A program made the translations under genes and the position numbers. This document shows positions 31,602-39,942 of a stretch of 64,000 nucleotides of DNA, one piece after another (position 1 is the first letter of the stretch; every line of letters begins with the position of its first letter). The DNA lies in IMG/VR virus record IMGVR_UViG_3300023179_000017, positions 88,337-152,336 of that record; one strand, written 5' to 3'. This stretch comes from a virus. The notes under the pieces are model-generated. The model made no database searches. It had not been told where the DNA came from and saw only the letters and a list, made by a program, of their open reading frames with translations.

Positions 31602-32399
31602 ATGAAATGTTTCATTCTCTTGCTCTTTATTTGCACATCGTTACACGCTTTAGATAGAGGGATAGTCGATAGTCCAAAAACAAAAAACTCAGCACTTCTA
31701 GTCAGCGCCGCAAACGGCCTTCCCGGCCTTGAATACGACATCAAAAACTTAGAAGAAATCACTACCCACAAAAGCAACAACTTCTTTGTAAAGAAGCTTC
31801 AAAAAGGAAAAGGTACAGCAAGTAACATTGCTGAATCTCTTTTTGAGTTGGCCAACGACTCAACTAAAGACGCTACCTATCTTTTTTATTTTACAGGCCA
31901 TGGGTCCAAAGGATCTATTCTTACTGAAGATAAGACCCTGCGGATTGAACAGATTAGACAGGCCCTCGTACTTGGCCGCCAGAATCACGGACCTATGAAA
32001 AGGCTCGTGTTTATTTTGGACTCTTGCTTCTCGGGCTCTTTGATCGACCCGCTTAGAAACCTAAAACCCTTTGCCCTGTTAGATTCGGAGATTGCTTCTC
32101 AGAGTATGCTTCAAGATGTCATTGATATTTTTGAAACAAGAGACGGGGAGGAGCCTCTGTATCAGTCCCTTCTAGCTTTTGTATCGGCTCAATCCGACGA
32201 GACTTGCCTTGCTGGAAGCTCGGGTTCTGCCTTTACGGTAGCTCTAAAGAAAGCTTGGATCAAAGGAATGGAAAGCGGATATACCATCAATCAGCTTATC
32301 TCTGAAACCAAGAAACTCACCAATGGCAGCCACCCAGCCGCAAGGCTTGTGCCTAGTTCATTAGGTGAGGAGAAGCTGTATGTTGAAGAGGTAAAATAA
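31602..32399 (+). CDS. Secreted caspase-like (clan CD, C14-type) peptidase
   Basis: 265 residues. The signal peptide MKCFILLLFICTSLHA is followed by a caspase-fold domain: YDIKNLEEI, FYFTGHGS with the catalytic His and FILDSCFSGS with the catalytic Cys. SAQSDETCLAG and SAFTVALKKAW follow, also typical of bacterial metacaspase-like enzymes. It would act outside the cytoplasm, on phage or host envelope or on neighbouring cells. The start overlaps the previous stop (GGGATAAATG). Its 3' end overlaps the convergent zinc-repeat gene by 47 bp. Confidence 0.85.
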   Translation: MKCFILLLFICTSLHALDRGIVDSPKTKNSALLVSAANGLPGLEYDIKNLEEITTHKSNNFFVKKLQKGKGTASNIAESLFELANDSTKDATYLFYFTGHGSKGSILTEDKTLRIEQIRQALVLGRQNHGPMKRLVFILDSCFSGSLIDPLRNLKPFALLDSEIASQSMLQDVIDIFETRDGEEPLYQSLLAFVSAQSDETCLAGSSGSAFTVALKKAWIKGMESGYTINQLISETKKLTNGSHPAARLVPSSLGEEKLYVEEVK

Positions 32400-33327
32400 A
32401 AGAGGTCTTTAACCTTCCCGACTTAGCGGCTCTTACGTTCTCATATCTAATTCGGCTGTAGTGTTTTTTACAGAGCCCCTTAGAAAAAGCTGCTACCCCT
32501 GTCTCACATTGAAGACAGTGTTTTATTTTGACGGGCCGTTCGTAGTCCATAGCGAGGCCTTTTTTGTATCGATAGTAGTGTATCGAGCAAAGACCTCGGC
32601 ACCGGGCGGGCTTGTTGCATCCTGTAGTTTTATCAACCCCAAACTTGCAGGTCTTTCCTTTATTTTTTATTTCTTTTACCAAAGGTTTTTTTAAGATGTG
32701 CCTTGCGTAGTGAGTGCGGCAAAGGAGCTTACAGTAAGCTGGTTTTTGGCAGACCTTACAAACCTTGCCTTGGTTTTTAAAAAGTCGTGGTTTTAATCGA
32801 TTGCCATGAAAGTCATACACACCGCGAACGTGGGAATCGATATGCTTTTTACAAAACCCGTTCCCCCGTGGCCTCTTACCACACCCAACAACTTTGCAGA
32901 TATCTAGCTCCCCGTATTTCCAAATACGGATTCGCTTCCCAGTCTCTCTTCCCTCAAAGTCGATAATCCCTTTTCGATACTGGTTGTAGTGGGTCGGGCA
33001 AAAGCCTTTTGTAATCTTTCCTTTCTTACCACACACAAAACAAGGAAAGTCCCTAGCATACCGAACACGGCGAATATTAGGGTTCTGTGTTCCATCAGAA
33101 AGAAGTGCCCCTCGTTTATAAGCCCAGGAGTGCCTCTCACAAAACCCATGCCTTCTTGTTTTCTCTTCACACTCTTCAACTTTACACGTGCCACCCCTGA
33201 CTTGAATGGGTTTGATAATCACTAGGTCTTGGGTCATGTTTCCTTTTTCAACCCACTTCCTGTGTTTATTACAAAGACCCCACCGCTGTATCCTCATGTT
33301 GTAGCATGAAGGAAAGCGACATCTCAT
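32353..33327 (-). CDS. Seven-repeat zinc-knuckle protein
   Basis: 324 basic residues built from seven units of the form C-x2-4-C...(R/K)..G-(F/L)-C-x2-H. The GFC or GLC..H ends are LCNKH, FCERH, FCPTH, FCKKH, LCRTH, LCSIH and LCKKH. Each unit resembles the zinc-binding half of HNH-type proteins and should bind one Zn. Such arrays bind DNA or RNA; target unknown. ATGA overlap with its upstream gene, and 47 bp antisense overlap with the caspase gene at the 3' end. Confidence 0.7.
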   Translation of the reverse strand: MRCRFPSCYNMRIQRWGLCNKHRKWVEKGNMTQDLVIIKPIQVRGGTCKVEECEEKTRRHGFCERHSWAYKRGALLSDGTQNPNIRRVRYARDFPCFVCGKKGKITKGFCPTHYNQYRKGIIDFEGRETGKRIRIWKYGELDICKVVGCGKRPRGNGFCKKHIDSHVRGVYDFHGNRLKPRLFKNQGKVCKVCQKPAYCKLLCRTHYARHILKKPLVKEIKNKGKTCKFGVDKTTGCNKPARCRGLCSIHYYRYKKGLAMDYERPVKIKHCLQCETGVAAFSKGLCKKHYSRIRYENVRAAKSGRLKTSFILPLQHTASPHLMN

Positions 33328-33788
33328 ACTAGGGTACCTAACACTTCAAAGAGCTTAAGATTTAGTTTGTTGATGGATTCTTCAGATACATTCCACGAGC
33401 TTGCTAGGTCGACCGCTTTAAAAGTAATCTCTTGGATTTCCCAATCTTGCATAGGAAGCCAAATTTTTACTTCTACCGTTTGGGGAATAACGTCATTCAT
33501 CACTTTAGCAATCGCATATACCACTCTATCAATTGAAACTTTAAACGGCTTCTTCGTGTGATGGGCGCTAATGTGCCAGACGTAATCTTCCCCATGCCAG
33601 CCATGCTGAATCCTTATCCACCCAGATACCTGGTCAACCAAAGAGGGAGCCGAAATCTGATCGGGCTGACCCCCTGTGACTCGTGAGAAGCTATTTGGAT
33701 CTGTGACTAGCGGTTTAATCACCTCCATAAAAGTTTCTACTTGTTCTTCCGGAGTATTGAATATGTCATCAAGGATGTTCTTTTCCAT
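33324..33788 (-). CDS. Hypothetical protein
   Basis: 154 residues. The ATG at 33788 is in a TAATG junction and behind GGGGG, preferred over the upstream in-frame start. Acidic N-terminus, then a beta-rich middle (SGWIRIQHGWHGEDYVWHIS, VEVKIWLPMQDWEIQEITF). No family recognised. Confidence 0.6.
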   Translation of the reverse strand: MEKNILDDIFNTPEEQVETFMEVIKPLVTDPNSFSRVTGGQPDQISAPSLVDQVSGWIRIQHGWHGEDYVWHISAHHTKKPFKVSIDRVVYAIAKVMNDVIPQTVEVKIWLPMQDWEIQEITFKAVDLASSWNVSEESINKLNLKLFEVLGTLV

Positions 33789-34216
33789 TACGCCCCCAAA
33801 GTTTGGTAGATTAAATCCTGAGGATCTAACCACATAGTTTTAAAACGACTAAGCCCATCTTTAAAAGAACCCGTATCCCAATTACCATTTTCTGGTATAG
33901 CGGTATGCGGGATTAAAAACATTTCTTTTGTTTCGCCAATAGCCACAAGACCAAATGCCAAATTGCCAGAGAGCTTAACACTTTCTAAAAAGGTTTGCTG
34001 CTCTCCAGTAAAAGGGTGTTTTAGTAGTTGTGCTTTGTCGCTGGGCCATTCTCTTGCGTATTTACATTCGAGTGCCAGCGTCTTTCCAAAACCAAAAATA
34101 AGAAAGTCGCTAATCCCAATAGTAAATTTATCAGAGGCCTTAATCATAAAAACTCTAGGTTGTAGCCGCCTAAGTGCTTTACTTAAGGCGGCATTGAATT
34201 CATTTTCGTTCTTCAT
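33788..34216 (-). CDS. VRR-NUC/PD-(D/E)XK-like nuclease
   Basis: 142 residues. The key pattern is KFTIGISDFLIFGFGKTLALECKYA, i.e. G-x-x-D ... E-x-K, with FNAALSKALRRL at the N-terminus, as in VRR-NUC Holliday-junction-type nucleases. It likely cuts structured DNA in recombination or repair. ATGA overlap with the upstream gene, TAATG with the downstream one. Confidence 0.7.
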   Translation of the reverse strand: MKNENEFNAALSKALRRLQPRVFMIKASDKFTIGISDFLIFGFGKTLALECKYAREWPSDKAQLLKHPFTGEQQTFLESVKLSGNLAFGLVAIGETKEMFLIPHTAIPENGNWDTGSFKDGLSRFKTMWLDPQDLIYQTLGA

Positions 34217-34824
34217 GGGAAAAGCTCCATCGTCCAGTCCCGCACAACACCGTCATTTATCTTATTCATCTCCACGGAGTTAATTTTTCCGTGGTCGATA
34301 TTTGTAATAATGTGTGGGCGCTGTTTTTTTGTTTCAAATACAGAGTTAATAATTTGCGGTGCTGGTTTAGTCTCTAGCACTACCCTTAGCTCATCAGAGT
34401 TTAAACAGGGCATTGTTCTCCATTCTTTTTCGTACTTGTCTGAATAGCGTGGAATCCACGTGTGATTCGTCATATGTACAACAAGAGGAGAGAACTTAAA
34501 CCAGTTCCACCCTTTAGCTAGAATGTCGCCCAAGGTGTTTTTAAGAACACTTTGAGCTTCTTCTTTACTAGCTTCTGGGTGCGGTAACCCAAGATCCTGC
34601 CTGACCATCATCTCAAATAGGTCAATGGCTGCTTCTTGATGGAGCAAAACATTTTCTCTGTAAGCTTTAATATCTTTGTCTAAAACTGCTTTTTGAATAG
34701 CGCCGACTAGGTGTCTAAGGTAACCATCAAAAGGCGGCAGTTTTTTAGCGAAGTCTACAAACCCGTTAAGCGAGTCTCTAGACACAGAGTCCCTATAGGA
34801 CTCGAAGTGGTCATGTAAATTCAT
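34213..34824 (-). CDS. Hypothetical protein next to SSB
   Basis: 203 residues, helical N-terminal half (FESYRDSVSRDSLNGFVDF, AAIDLFEMMVRQDLGLP) and mixed C-terminal half. It follows SSB in the operon by 8 bp and overlaps the nuclease gene downstream, so a role in DNA metabolism is likely but unspecified. Confidence 0.6.
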   Translation of the reverse strand: MNLHDHFESYRDSVSRDSLNGFVDFAKKLPPFDGYLRHLVGAIQKAVLDKDIKAYRENVLLHQEAAIDLFEMMVRQDLGLPHPEASKEEAQSVLKNTLGDILAKGWNWFKFSPLVVHMTNHTWIPRYSDKYEKEWRTMPCLNSDELRVVLETKPAPQIINSVFETKKQRPHIITNIDHGKINSVEMNKINDGVVRDWTMELFP

Positions 34825-34832
34825 AGTTGCTC

Positions 34833-35252
34833 CTACTGGATGAGTTCTTCAATCCGCTCAATGGCAGATTTTAGATCTCGACTTTTTCGTAGGATTTCCA
34901 CAGCTTGTTTTAAACCTTGACGATAGTTGACTGTATCAAGCGAATCATCCGGATATACTGCAAAGGTTCTCACCCTTGTGTGGTCTTGTCCGTCAACACT
35001 GTCCTGACGAAGATAACCATCAATCGTATATCGACTTCCCTGTTTTACTTTTTGTGCCGTTACTTCAGCGCTCTTACCGAGGCTTTCGATTTTGATAATA
35101 TTGGCTTTTAATTGAGCGCTTCCGTTCTTATCGATGAACCGCTCATTAACTTGGATAGTAAAAGTAGCGAAGGGTGTTTTAGATGCGAGTCTGGTTAGTA
35201 CAGGTTGGGTAATAACTAAACCGCTGATCCAGACTTTGTTGATATCGCCCAT
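34833..35252 (-). CDS. ssb: Single-stranded DNA-binding protein
   Basis: 139 residues. The N-terminal 110 form an OB fold: NKVWISGLVITQPVLTRLA, FATFTIQVNERF, LKANIIKIESLGKSAE and VKQGSRYTIDGYLRQD. The C-terminus is helical (LKSAIERIEELIQ) rather than the acidic DDDIPF-type tip of bacterial SSB. Its ribosome site GGGGAG is partly inside a long hairpin at 35260..35300. Confidence 0.85.
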   Translation of the reverse strand: MGDINKVWISGLVITQPVLTRLASKTPFATFTIQVNERFIDKNGSAQLKANIIKIESLGKSAEVTAQKVKQGSRYTIDGYLRQDSVDGQDHTRVRTFAVYPDDSLDTVNYRQGLKQAVEILRKSRDLKSAIERIEELIQ

Positions 35253-35259
35253 GTGTTCT

Positions 35260-35300
35260 CCCCGTAATATGCTGTGTAATAAACACAGAATATCACGGGG
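35260..35300 (-). promoter_or_regulatory. Hairpin that would sequester the ssb ribosome-binding site
   Basis: Two 18-base arms (35260..35277 and 35283..35300) pair at 16 of 18 positions around an AATAA loop. On the message the 3' arm ends in GGGG, the start of the GGGGAG ribosome site 5 bp from the ssb ATG. There is no T-tract, so termination is unlikely. Translational control, possibly by SSB itself, is inferred. Confidence 0.6.
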
Positions 35301-35319
35301 ATAAACTGAATGGAAATCA

Positions 35320-36327
35320 CTAATTGGTTAATCTAGCCACGTTTCCATGAAGCTCTAATCGCTTTTTAGCGGCGATTTGAGCCAGCTGGCCGTTTCTAGA
35401 AAGGGTATGATAAAGCGCGTCGGCCTTACCGTGGTTAGGATGATGCTTACATTCCGTGTACTTACAAAATTTAGATCCGCAGTTAGCGTTTCCAAATACT
35501 TGAATACCGCCATTTAAGCACTTCTCACAAATGTGTCGGTTGACCCCGTTTAGGTAAACCATTTCCACACACCACGACGAAAGCCCACAGCTTACGCAGC
35601 TTTCTGGCTGCCTATTTAAACGAGTGACATGTTCACTTGCAATCGGTACTCCCTCATACAAATAAGCGTATCCTTCCTTGTAAGCTTGATAAAACAGGTC
35701 ATGATTATGAGTCCTAAATTCACGGCCAAAAGGACCTGCTATCCACAAGAAGGTAGCCCAAGCGGGTAACTTGAAGTAAGCGTTGATGACCTCTGTGTTG
35801 CCACCAGACGCTCTTTCAAGCCATTTCCTTGTTTCATTTGACACCGAGTCGATTCCCTCAGCAAAAGAATAAAACAGGGCGTCTTCAATTTCTTGGCCCA
35901 TTCCATAAGGCAAGCTTTCAAGGCCTGGCTTTGCAATGAGCTCGTTAAAGACCACCTCGTCTTGCCCTTTCACATAAATAAAGGTCTCAAGCTTTTCTGG
36001 GTTCGCTTCGTGTTTTTGGTTATCGATAGTAACTTCGTAAGCGTACTCCATCCAGTCTTCACAAACTTCCACATCGCTCACACCACACAGAAGTGAGTAA
36101 GGTGCGAAGGTATCCAAGTAGGAAAGGGTGACGCCAGCTCCTACGTCTATGACTTCTTTTGGCGGAACTGTAATATTAAAACGTTTAAATTGCTCCTCAC
36201 AGAAGAGAACGGCCTCGTCTGGAACGTTACCATAATAGTCTACGTTCATTATTCCGTAGCCTGTGTCAGCAACCCAGTCGTATAGCGAGTGTTCCTTCTG
36301 ATAGGTTTTGTTTCCTCCGATACGCAT
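35320..36327 (-). CDS. Hypothetical zinc-binding protein
   Basis: 335 residues. The N-terminal two thirds are soluble alpha/beta; residues about 240-310 hold Cys/His clusters: CVSCGLSSWC, HICEKCLNG, then CGSKFCKYTECKHHPNHG. It could bind two or three zinc ions. It precedes ssb in the operon. Function unknown. A GAGGAGAAT ribosome site precedes the start. Confidence 0.6.
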   Translation of the reverse strand: MRIGGNKTYQKEHSLYDWVADTGYGIMNVDYYGNVPDEAVLFCEEQFKRFNITVPPKEVIDVGAGVTLSYLDTFAPYSLLCGVSDVEVCEDWMEYAYEVTIDNQKHEANPEKLETFIYVKGQDEVVFNELIAKPGLESLPYGMGQEIEDALFYSFAEGIDSVSNETRKWLERASGGNTEVINAYFKLPAWATFLWIAGPFGREFRTHNHDLFYQAYKEGYAYLYEGVPIASEHVTRLNRQPESCVSCGLSSWCVEMVYLNGVNRHICEKCLNGGIQVFGNANCGSKFCKYTECKHHPNHGKADALYHTLSRNGQLAQIAAKKRLELHGNVARLTN

Positions 36328-36605
36328 AGTATTCTCCTCAAATCTAGTGGTTTGGCAGTTACGCCAGATTTAAAATTTCCAACTCTTGAAACAAGACTCC
36401 AGTGTGGGTGCAACAAAAACTGTGGGGTCTTTGCTGAATAAAGCGCCCACTTCACAGGCCGCTTCCCATACTGAATAAACCTTGTTCCATTTTTATAATT
36501 TAAATAGTCCCATCCCCGACCAAGCCAACGAAAGCTTGACCAGTAGCAATCAACCGAATGCCCTGAACGGAACCTTGGTGCTAATTTTTTTATACCAAGC
36601 CACAT
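36249..36605 (-). CDS. Hypothetical basic protein in overlapping frame
   Basis: 118 residues, Trp/Arg-rich (WSSFRWLGRGWDYLNYKNG, KWALYSAKTPQFLLHPHW). It overlaps the upstream gene by 56 bp and the downstream gene by 79 bp. The start follows a strong AAGGGGGAG site and the gene fills a 222-bp gap, which argues for a real gene. Confidence is limited by the long overlaps and unusual composition. Confidence 0.5.
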   Translation of the reverse strand: MWLGIKKLAPRFRSGHSVDCYWSSFRWLGRGWDYLNYKNGTRFIQYGKRPVKWALYSAKTPQFLLHPHWSLVSRVGNFKSGVTAKPLDLRRILCVSEETKPIRRNTRYTTGLLTQATE

Positions 36606-36939
36606 GCTCGTCTCCCCCTTCTGACCAACAAAACAGCAAGGCTGCCCATGCTGCTAAATGCAGTTGGTCGATTGTAATTGATTCAAATAGTTGTGCTTTG
36701 AGTCGGTACTCGAGAGGACCGATTAAGGCGTACTTCTCTGGCTCTGTGAGACCTGGGTGTTGATATCTATCAACCGCCTCATCAGCAGACCTAGGAAAAT
36801 AATTGTTGTCAGAGACGTACTTAAGTACGAACTCACCAATGACATTGATGCATCTGTTGCTTGGGGCTTGCGCCTCAAAGCGAACAAATTGATCAAAGAT
36901 AAAACAAGCTAACTCTGTCGGTATTGTCCACGGAAACAT
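36550..36939 (-). CDS. Hypothetical protein
   Basis: 129 residues, soluble and helical; includes FIFDQFVRFEAQAPSNRCI and LHLAAWAALLFCWSEGGDEH. Strong ribosome site GTAGGAGGA. No family recognised. Confidence 0.6.
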   Translation of the reverse strand: MFPWTIPTELACFIFDQFVRFEAQAPSNRCINVIGEFVLKYVSDNNYFPRSADEAVDRYQHPGLTEPEKYALIGPLEYRLKAQLFESITIDQLHLAAWAALLFCWSEGGDEHVAWYKKISTKVPFRAFG

Positions 36940-36958
36940 AATCCCATCCTCCTACGGG

Positions 36959-36987
36959 TAAGACCCCATAGAAGAAGTGGGGTCTTA
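36959..36987 (-). terminator. Hairpin overlapping a stop codon
   Basis: TAAGACCCCA / TGGGGTCTTA around a 9-base loop, with the stop codon of 36985..37344 inside the stem. No T-tract follows, and the ribosome site of the next gene starts a few bases later. Role: weak terminator or message-end protection (inference). Confidence 0.45.
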
Positions 36988-37344
36988 TGTTAATTCAAAT
37001 TTTGTAACCTTCATGTCGGGTTGACCGTTGCCATCTAAGCAATCTTCAAACTCAACAGAAAAGTGTTTAGTGCGCGGTGTAAGATATTCATCGGTGGTTG
37101 TTTTTAAAACACGGATGACTACTTCGCCTTCAGCTTGATAAGCATTGTCCGCATAAGTCTTATTCCCGATTCCTTTGGGACTGTGTTGCAGACTTGTCAC
37201 ATCAACTTTTGTGGCAAACCACAATTCATCTGTGGGTGCTACTGTTGGGATATGGTCTCTTACGACCACTTCTGGTTTTTCTTCGGGTGTGTACTCAACT
37301 ACATTCCCTCTGTTCTTACCGCCAGTGACGCCTTTGATTTTCAT
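36985..37344 (-). CDS. Hypothetical protein
   Basis: 119 residues with a beta-rich pattern (ELWFATKVDVTSLQHSPKG, GEVVIRVLKTTTDEYLTPR, KHFSVEFEDCLDG). Acidic. No family recognised. Start follows a TAGGAGGAAAC site. Confidence 0.6.
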   Translation of the reverse strand: MKIKGVTGGKNRGNVVEYTPEEKPEVVVRDHIPTVAPTDELWFATKVDVTSLQHSPKGIGNKTYADNAYQAEGEVVIRVLKTTTDEYLTPRTKHFSVEFEDCLDGNGQPDMKVTKFELT

Positions 37345-37358
37345 TGTTTCCTCCTAAA

Positions 37359-37811
37359 TTATTTTTCTGGTGCCTGATATAAATTAACCCCGTCTGAAAC
37401 ATATTCCCCATCAGGTAAATTTTTAAGGGGGCTTACGTTAGCCCGTTTCCGGCTATGTTCAGTCCGAAGCATTTCGTCTTGCTGAGTTTTTTGTAGATGC
37501 TCTTGGTAGGATCGGGTGTACTGATTTTCAATCCTGCCCGTCTTCATGTAATGAAGTTTAGTTTTAGAGATGTAAGTAGTCGAGCCATCTTTGTTTTTAA
37601 TGGCGACTGCTTTTCGTCCATTCTGATCAAACTCTATCTCTGTTGTTTGTTTTACCTGAATAGGTTTGAAGCCAGCGTACTGGCCAGTTTGACCGCAAGT
37701 CGGGCAAGGGGCCGACCGGGGCATGTCATCCCCGGCCTTACCCCTCATCAGAAACTCATGCCCAACACAGTTGTAGATGTACTCGTAATCGAGGTCTTGC
37801 AACCATCCCAT
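37359..37811 (-). CDS. Zinc-ribbon protein
   Basis: 150 residues. Residues about 14-42 form a ribbon-like site: YNCVGHEFL ... APCPTCGQTG, recalling the FmdB-type N-terminal ribbon. The rest is basic and flexible. The start lies 8 bp from the RecB-like nuclease stop. Likely nucleic-acid associated; role unknown. Confidence 0.55.
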   Translation of the reverse strand: MGWLQDLDYEYIYNCVGHEFLMRGKAGDDMPRSAPCPTCGQTGQYAGFKPIQVKQTTEIEFDQNGRKAVAIKNKDGSTTYISKTKLHYMKTGRIENQYTRSYQEHLQKTQQDEMLRTEHSRKRANVSPLKNLPDGEYVSDGVNLYQAPEK

Positions 37812-37819
37812 GTGTTCTC

Positions 37820-39130
37820 CTAATAGTTACTTTTGCTTGTCCAGCCTCTAAAGCTTGATTCCCTCTTTCGGGGGAATAGCTCAGCTAGTTCTCTTACTAG
37901 CTCTGGGTTCTCTGCTCTCCAAATCCCTTTGGAAGCAGTTTGACTAAAGGCCATAAAGTCTTTTGGATCAACCCCATGCTTCTCAAAGATAGCATAGGCT
38001 TGGATCCGTAACTTTTTGTTCACTTCATCCCAGTCGATAGAAGCTTGCTCTGGAACTCTATATTCGTAAGTTTTTCCAGGAATGGCAACAACATTACCAG
38101 CCTTGGCAAACTCCTTAAGCTCCGACTTAGCAATATCAACTACGTCCTCTAACACATTTAGAATCCCAGCAATCTTTACTGCCTGATGCTGATTGCCATT
38201 TATTTTAAACGCTGCTTGGGGAGCAACGGTGACCTTTCCGCTTTCGTCTATTTTCATAAACTCAGCGACCGCTGGACACTGCGTAATAAACGGGCAGTAC
38301 TGGCAATTCTTGTGGGGGGTAGCTTCCCAAGAGGTCTTACTCTCGATGATCCCGATATTGGTCAATACAACGTCTTCTACCCGTGCTAATTCAGCGTGCG
38401 TCCACACATACGGCTTTGAGTACACGCCATAGCGTGAGAAGTGTAGAACGGTCTGCACACTGTCTAGAAACGGATATACACGGCTAATAACCCAAGCGTA
38501 GATACCCATCTGAAGGGTGTTTGCCTCCTCCATGTTGGGCTGCGTCTTGTGGTCATAAATAATGGCCTGCGTCGTATCGTCCGAGATAAGTAGGATATCT
38601 GCTCGACCGCGAATCCAGGCTTCTGGGTCGTCGTAGTCACACTCTTGAAAAGATATCCGCTCCTCTTTTCGCTTTACCGTTTTAAATACCGGCTGACCCG
38701 TTTGGTCATACTCAACCAGCGTGTCATCGTATTCATCTTGGTAAGCGTCCATCTTGCCGTCTTTCATCTTAGGCTTAATGGCAAGGCGCATCTCAATTCC
38801 TGCGTCCTTAGTCAGAACAGCGGGTGGGTGTCGGATATATCGTTCTGCCATATCAAGAATTAGTTCAGTCTCTTGATAAGCGGCAGGGTGCCTTTGAATG
38901 GCTTCGATAACCCACTCCCTCACTTCTGTTTCACTAAAGCAGGTGCTTTCTGATTCTATGAATTTTTTGGTAATCTTTTCGAAGACCTCATGCATCGCAG
39001 AACCGCGAGCTTGAGGTAGGTTCTCTGTTTTAATACCAGAGTTAGGTTCTATATATTGTTTTCTAAACGCATACCCACAAACACCAGTCTCAAGACGAGA
39101 CGGGCTGTAGGGCCCATACTTCAACTTCAT
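37820..39130 (-). CDS. RecB/Cas4-family PD-(D/E)XK exonuclease with Cys cluster
   Basis: 436 residues starting at ATG 39130 behind GGAGG. Features: SPSRLETGVCGYAFRKQYI, ARGSAMHEVFEKI, WIRGRADILLI, IIYDHKTQ (D..D-x-K core) and LQMGIYAW. The C-terminal KNCQYCPFITQCP together with Cys near residue 18 forms a four-Cys set as in Cas4/AddB-type Fe-S nucleases. Probably processes DNA ends for recombination. A promoter-like ACTTATACCC (plus strand) lies 70 bp upstream. Confidence 0.85.
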   Translation of the reverse strand: MKLKYGPYSPSRLETGVCGYAFRKQYIEPNSGIKTENLPQARGSAMHEVFEKITKKFIESESTCFSETEVREWVIEAIQRHPAAYQETELILDMAERYIRHPPAVLTKDAGIEMRLAIKPKMKDGKMDAYQDEYDDTLVEYDQTGQPVFKTVKRKEERISFQECDYDDPEAWIRGRADILLISDDTTQAIIYDHKTQPNMEEANTLQMGIYAWVISRVYPFLDSVQTVLHFSRYGVYSKPYVWTHAELARVEDVVLTNIGIIESKTSWEATPHKNCQYCPFITQCPAVAEFMKIDESGKVTVAPQAAFKINGNQHQAVKIAGILNVLEDVVDIAKSELKEFAKAGNVVAIPGKTYEYRVPEQASIDWDEVNKKLRIQAYAIFEKHGVDPKDFMAFSQTASKGIWRAENPELVRELAELFPRKRESSFRGWTSKSNY

Positions 39131-39142
39131 TGTGTCCTCCAA

Positions 39143-39535
39143 CTACTGATAGTTTTTTTTACTTGGCCGTATAGATTCCATTTCTCCGGCCTTTAAAGAA
39201 CTTATACCCGTCTTACGGGGGCTCTTTACGACTACGATTTCCGTGTTGCCATCTAAAGCATCATGCAAATCAGAGTCTGGTATCCAAATTGTTTCGCTAT
39301 CAGTTTCGCCTACTATTGCTACCCCTTTAAACTCCTGGGTAAGCGCATCCAACATGGTCGCTGTGTGCTCTTTATTCTTTCGATAAACTCTATCTATAAT
39401 GCACCTATAAACCACATCGGCTGACCGAATAAACCCGCCTTTACAATAAACATAGACAATATCGTTTACGACTTGTTCAAGGTCCTCATGTCCTTCCAGA
39501 AGTTTTTCAATTTCTGGATGTAAATTGATAGGCAT
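39143..39535 (-). CDS. Hypothetical protein
   Basis: 130 residues: helical N-terminus (EKLLEGHEDLEQVVNDIVY), then a small beta domain (GVAIVGETDSETIWIPDSD). The last third is charged. A copy of the promoter-like element (39200..39209, GGGTATAAGT on the minus strand) lies within its 3' part and could drive the nuclease gene downstream. Confidence 0.6.
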   Translation of the reverse strand: MPINLHPEIEKLLEGHEDLEQVVNDIVYVYCKGGFIRSADVVYRCIIDRVYRKNKEHTATMLDALTQEFKGVAIVGETDSETIWIPDSDLHDALDGNTEIVVVKSPRKTGISSLKAGEMESIRPSKKNYQ

Positions 39536-39575
39536 AGCTAGATTGTAGCATAGGCAAAACTGCTAAGCATGATAG

Positions 39576-39818
39576 CTATTTAACGCCTTGAGACTGTTCT
39601 GTTAATTTTTCAGATTCGGTCTCTAGGCTATTAAGAAGCTGCTTAAAAGAGGCTACCGAGGCCGATAGCTCCTTTACAACTTCAGCTAGGGCTGAGTACT
39701 GCTCGGATACCCCAAAACTAGAGGCAAGCTTTGTAAGAAGCTCTACTTGGGCATATTGGCTTGATAGTGCACGGGCCACTTCTGGGTGGATGTGCTTGTG
39801 TAGTTCACTCGTCTTCAT
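39576..39818 (-). CDS. 80-residue helical protein
   Basis: Starts at ATG 39818 behind AGGAGA. The sequence is one long amphipathic helix pair (LASSFGVSEQYSALAEVVK, ELSASVASFKQLLNSLETE), so a coiled-coil dimer is likely. Function unknown. Confidence 0.55.
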   Translation of the reverse strand: MKTSELHKHIHPEVARALSSQYAQVELLTKLASSFGVSEQYSALAEVVKELSASVASFKQLLNSLETESEKLTEQSQGVK

Positions 39819-39942
39819 CTTGTATCTCCTCATCTGAAAGAAGGACCTCTGTTTGATCCTTTTCCTTAATCACAGGCGTATCTGGAACCATCTCCAGGTT
39901 ATCCCTCGTTGTCTCCATCAGGCTATTCTTGTTCGTCTCCAT
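39805..39942 (-). CDS. 45-residue acidic mini-protein
   Basis: METNKNSLMETTRDNLEMVP start with a GAGGAG ribosome site, very acidic end (LSDEEIQDEDE). It overlaps both neighbours (14 and 20 bp). Small acidic proteins of this kind are frequent among early phage genes and may mimic DNA or act as adaptors; nothing here proves that. Confidence 0.5.
   Translation of the reverse strand: METNKNSLMETTRDNLEMVPDTPVIKEKDQTEVLLSDEEIQDEDE

Noticed and set aside
36249-36327. Possibility that 36249..36605 is only a shadow frame
   Set aside because: Not fully excluded, but a strong AAGGGGGAG ribosome site and an otherwise empty 222-bp gap favour a real gene, so it is listed with moderate confidence.
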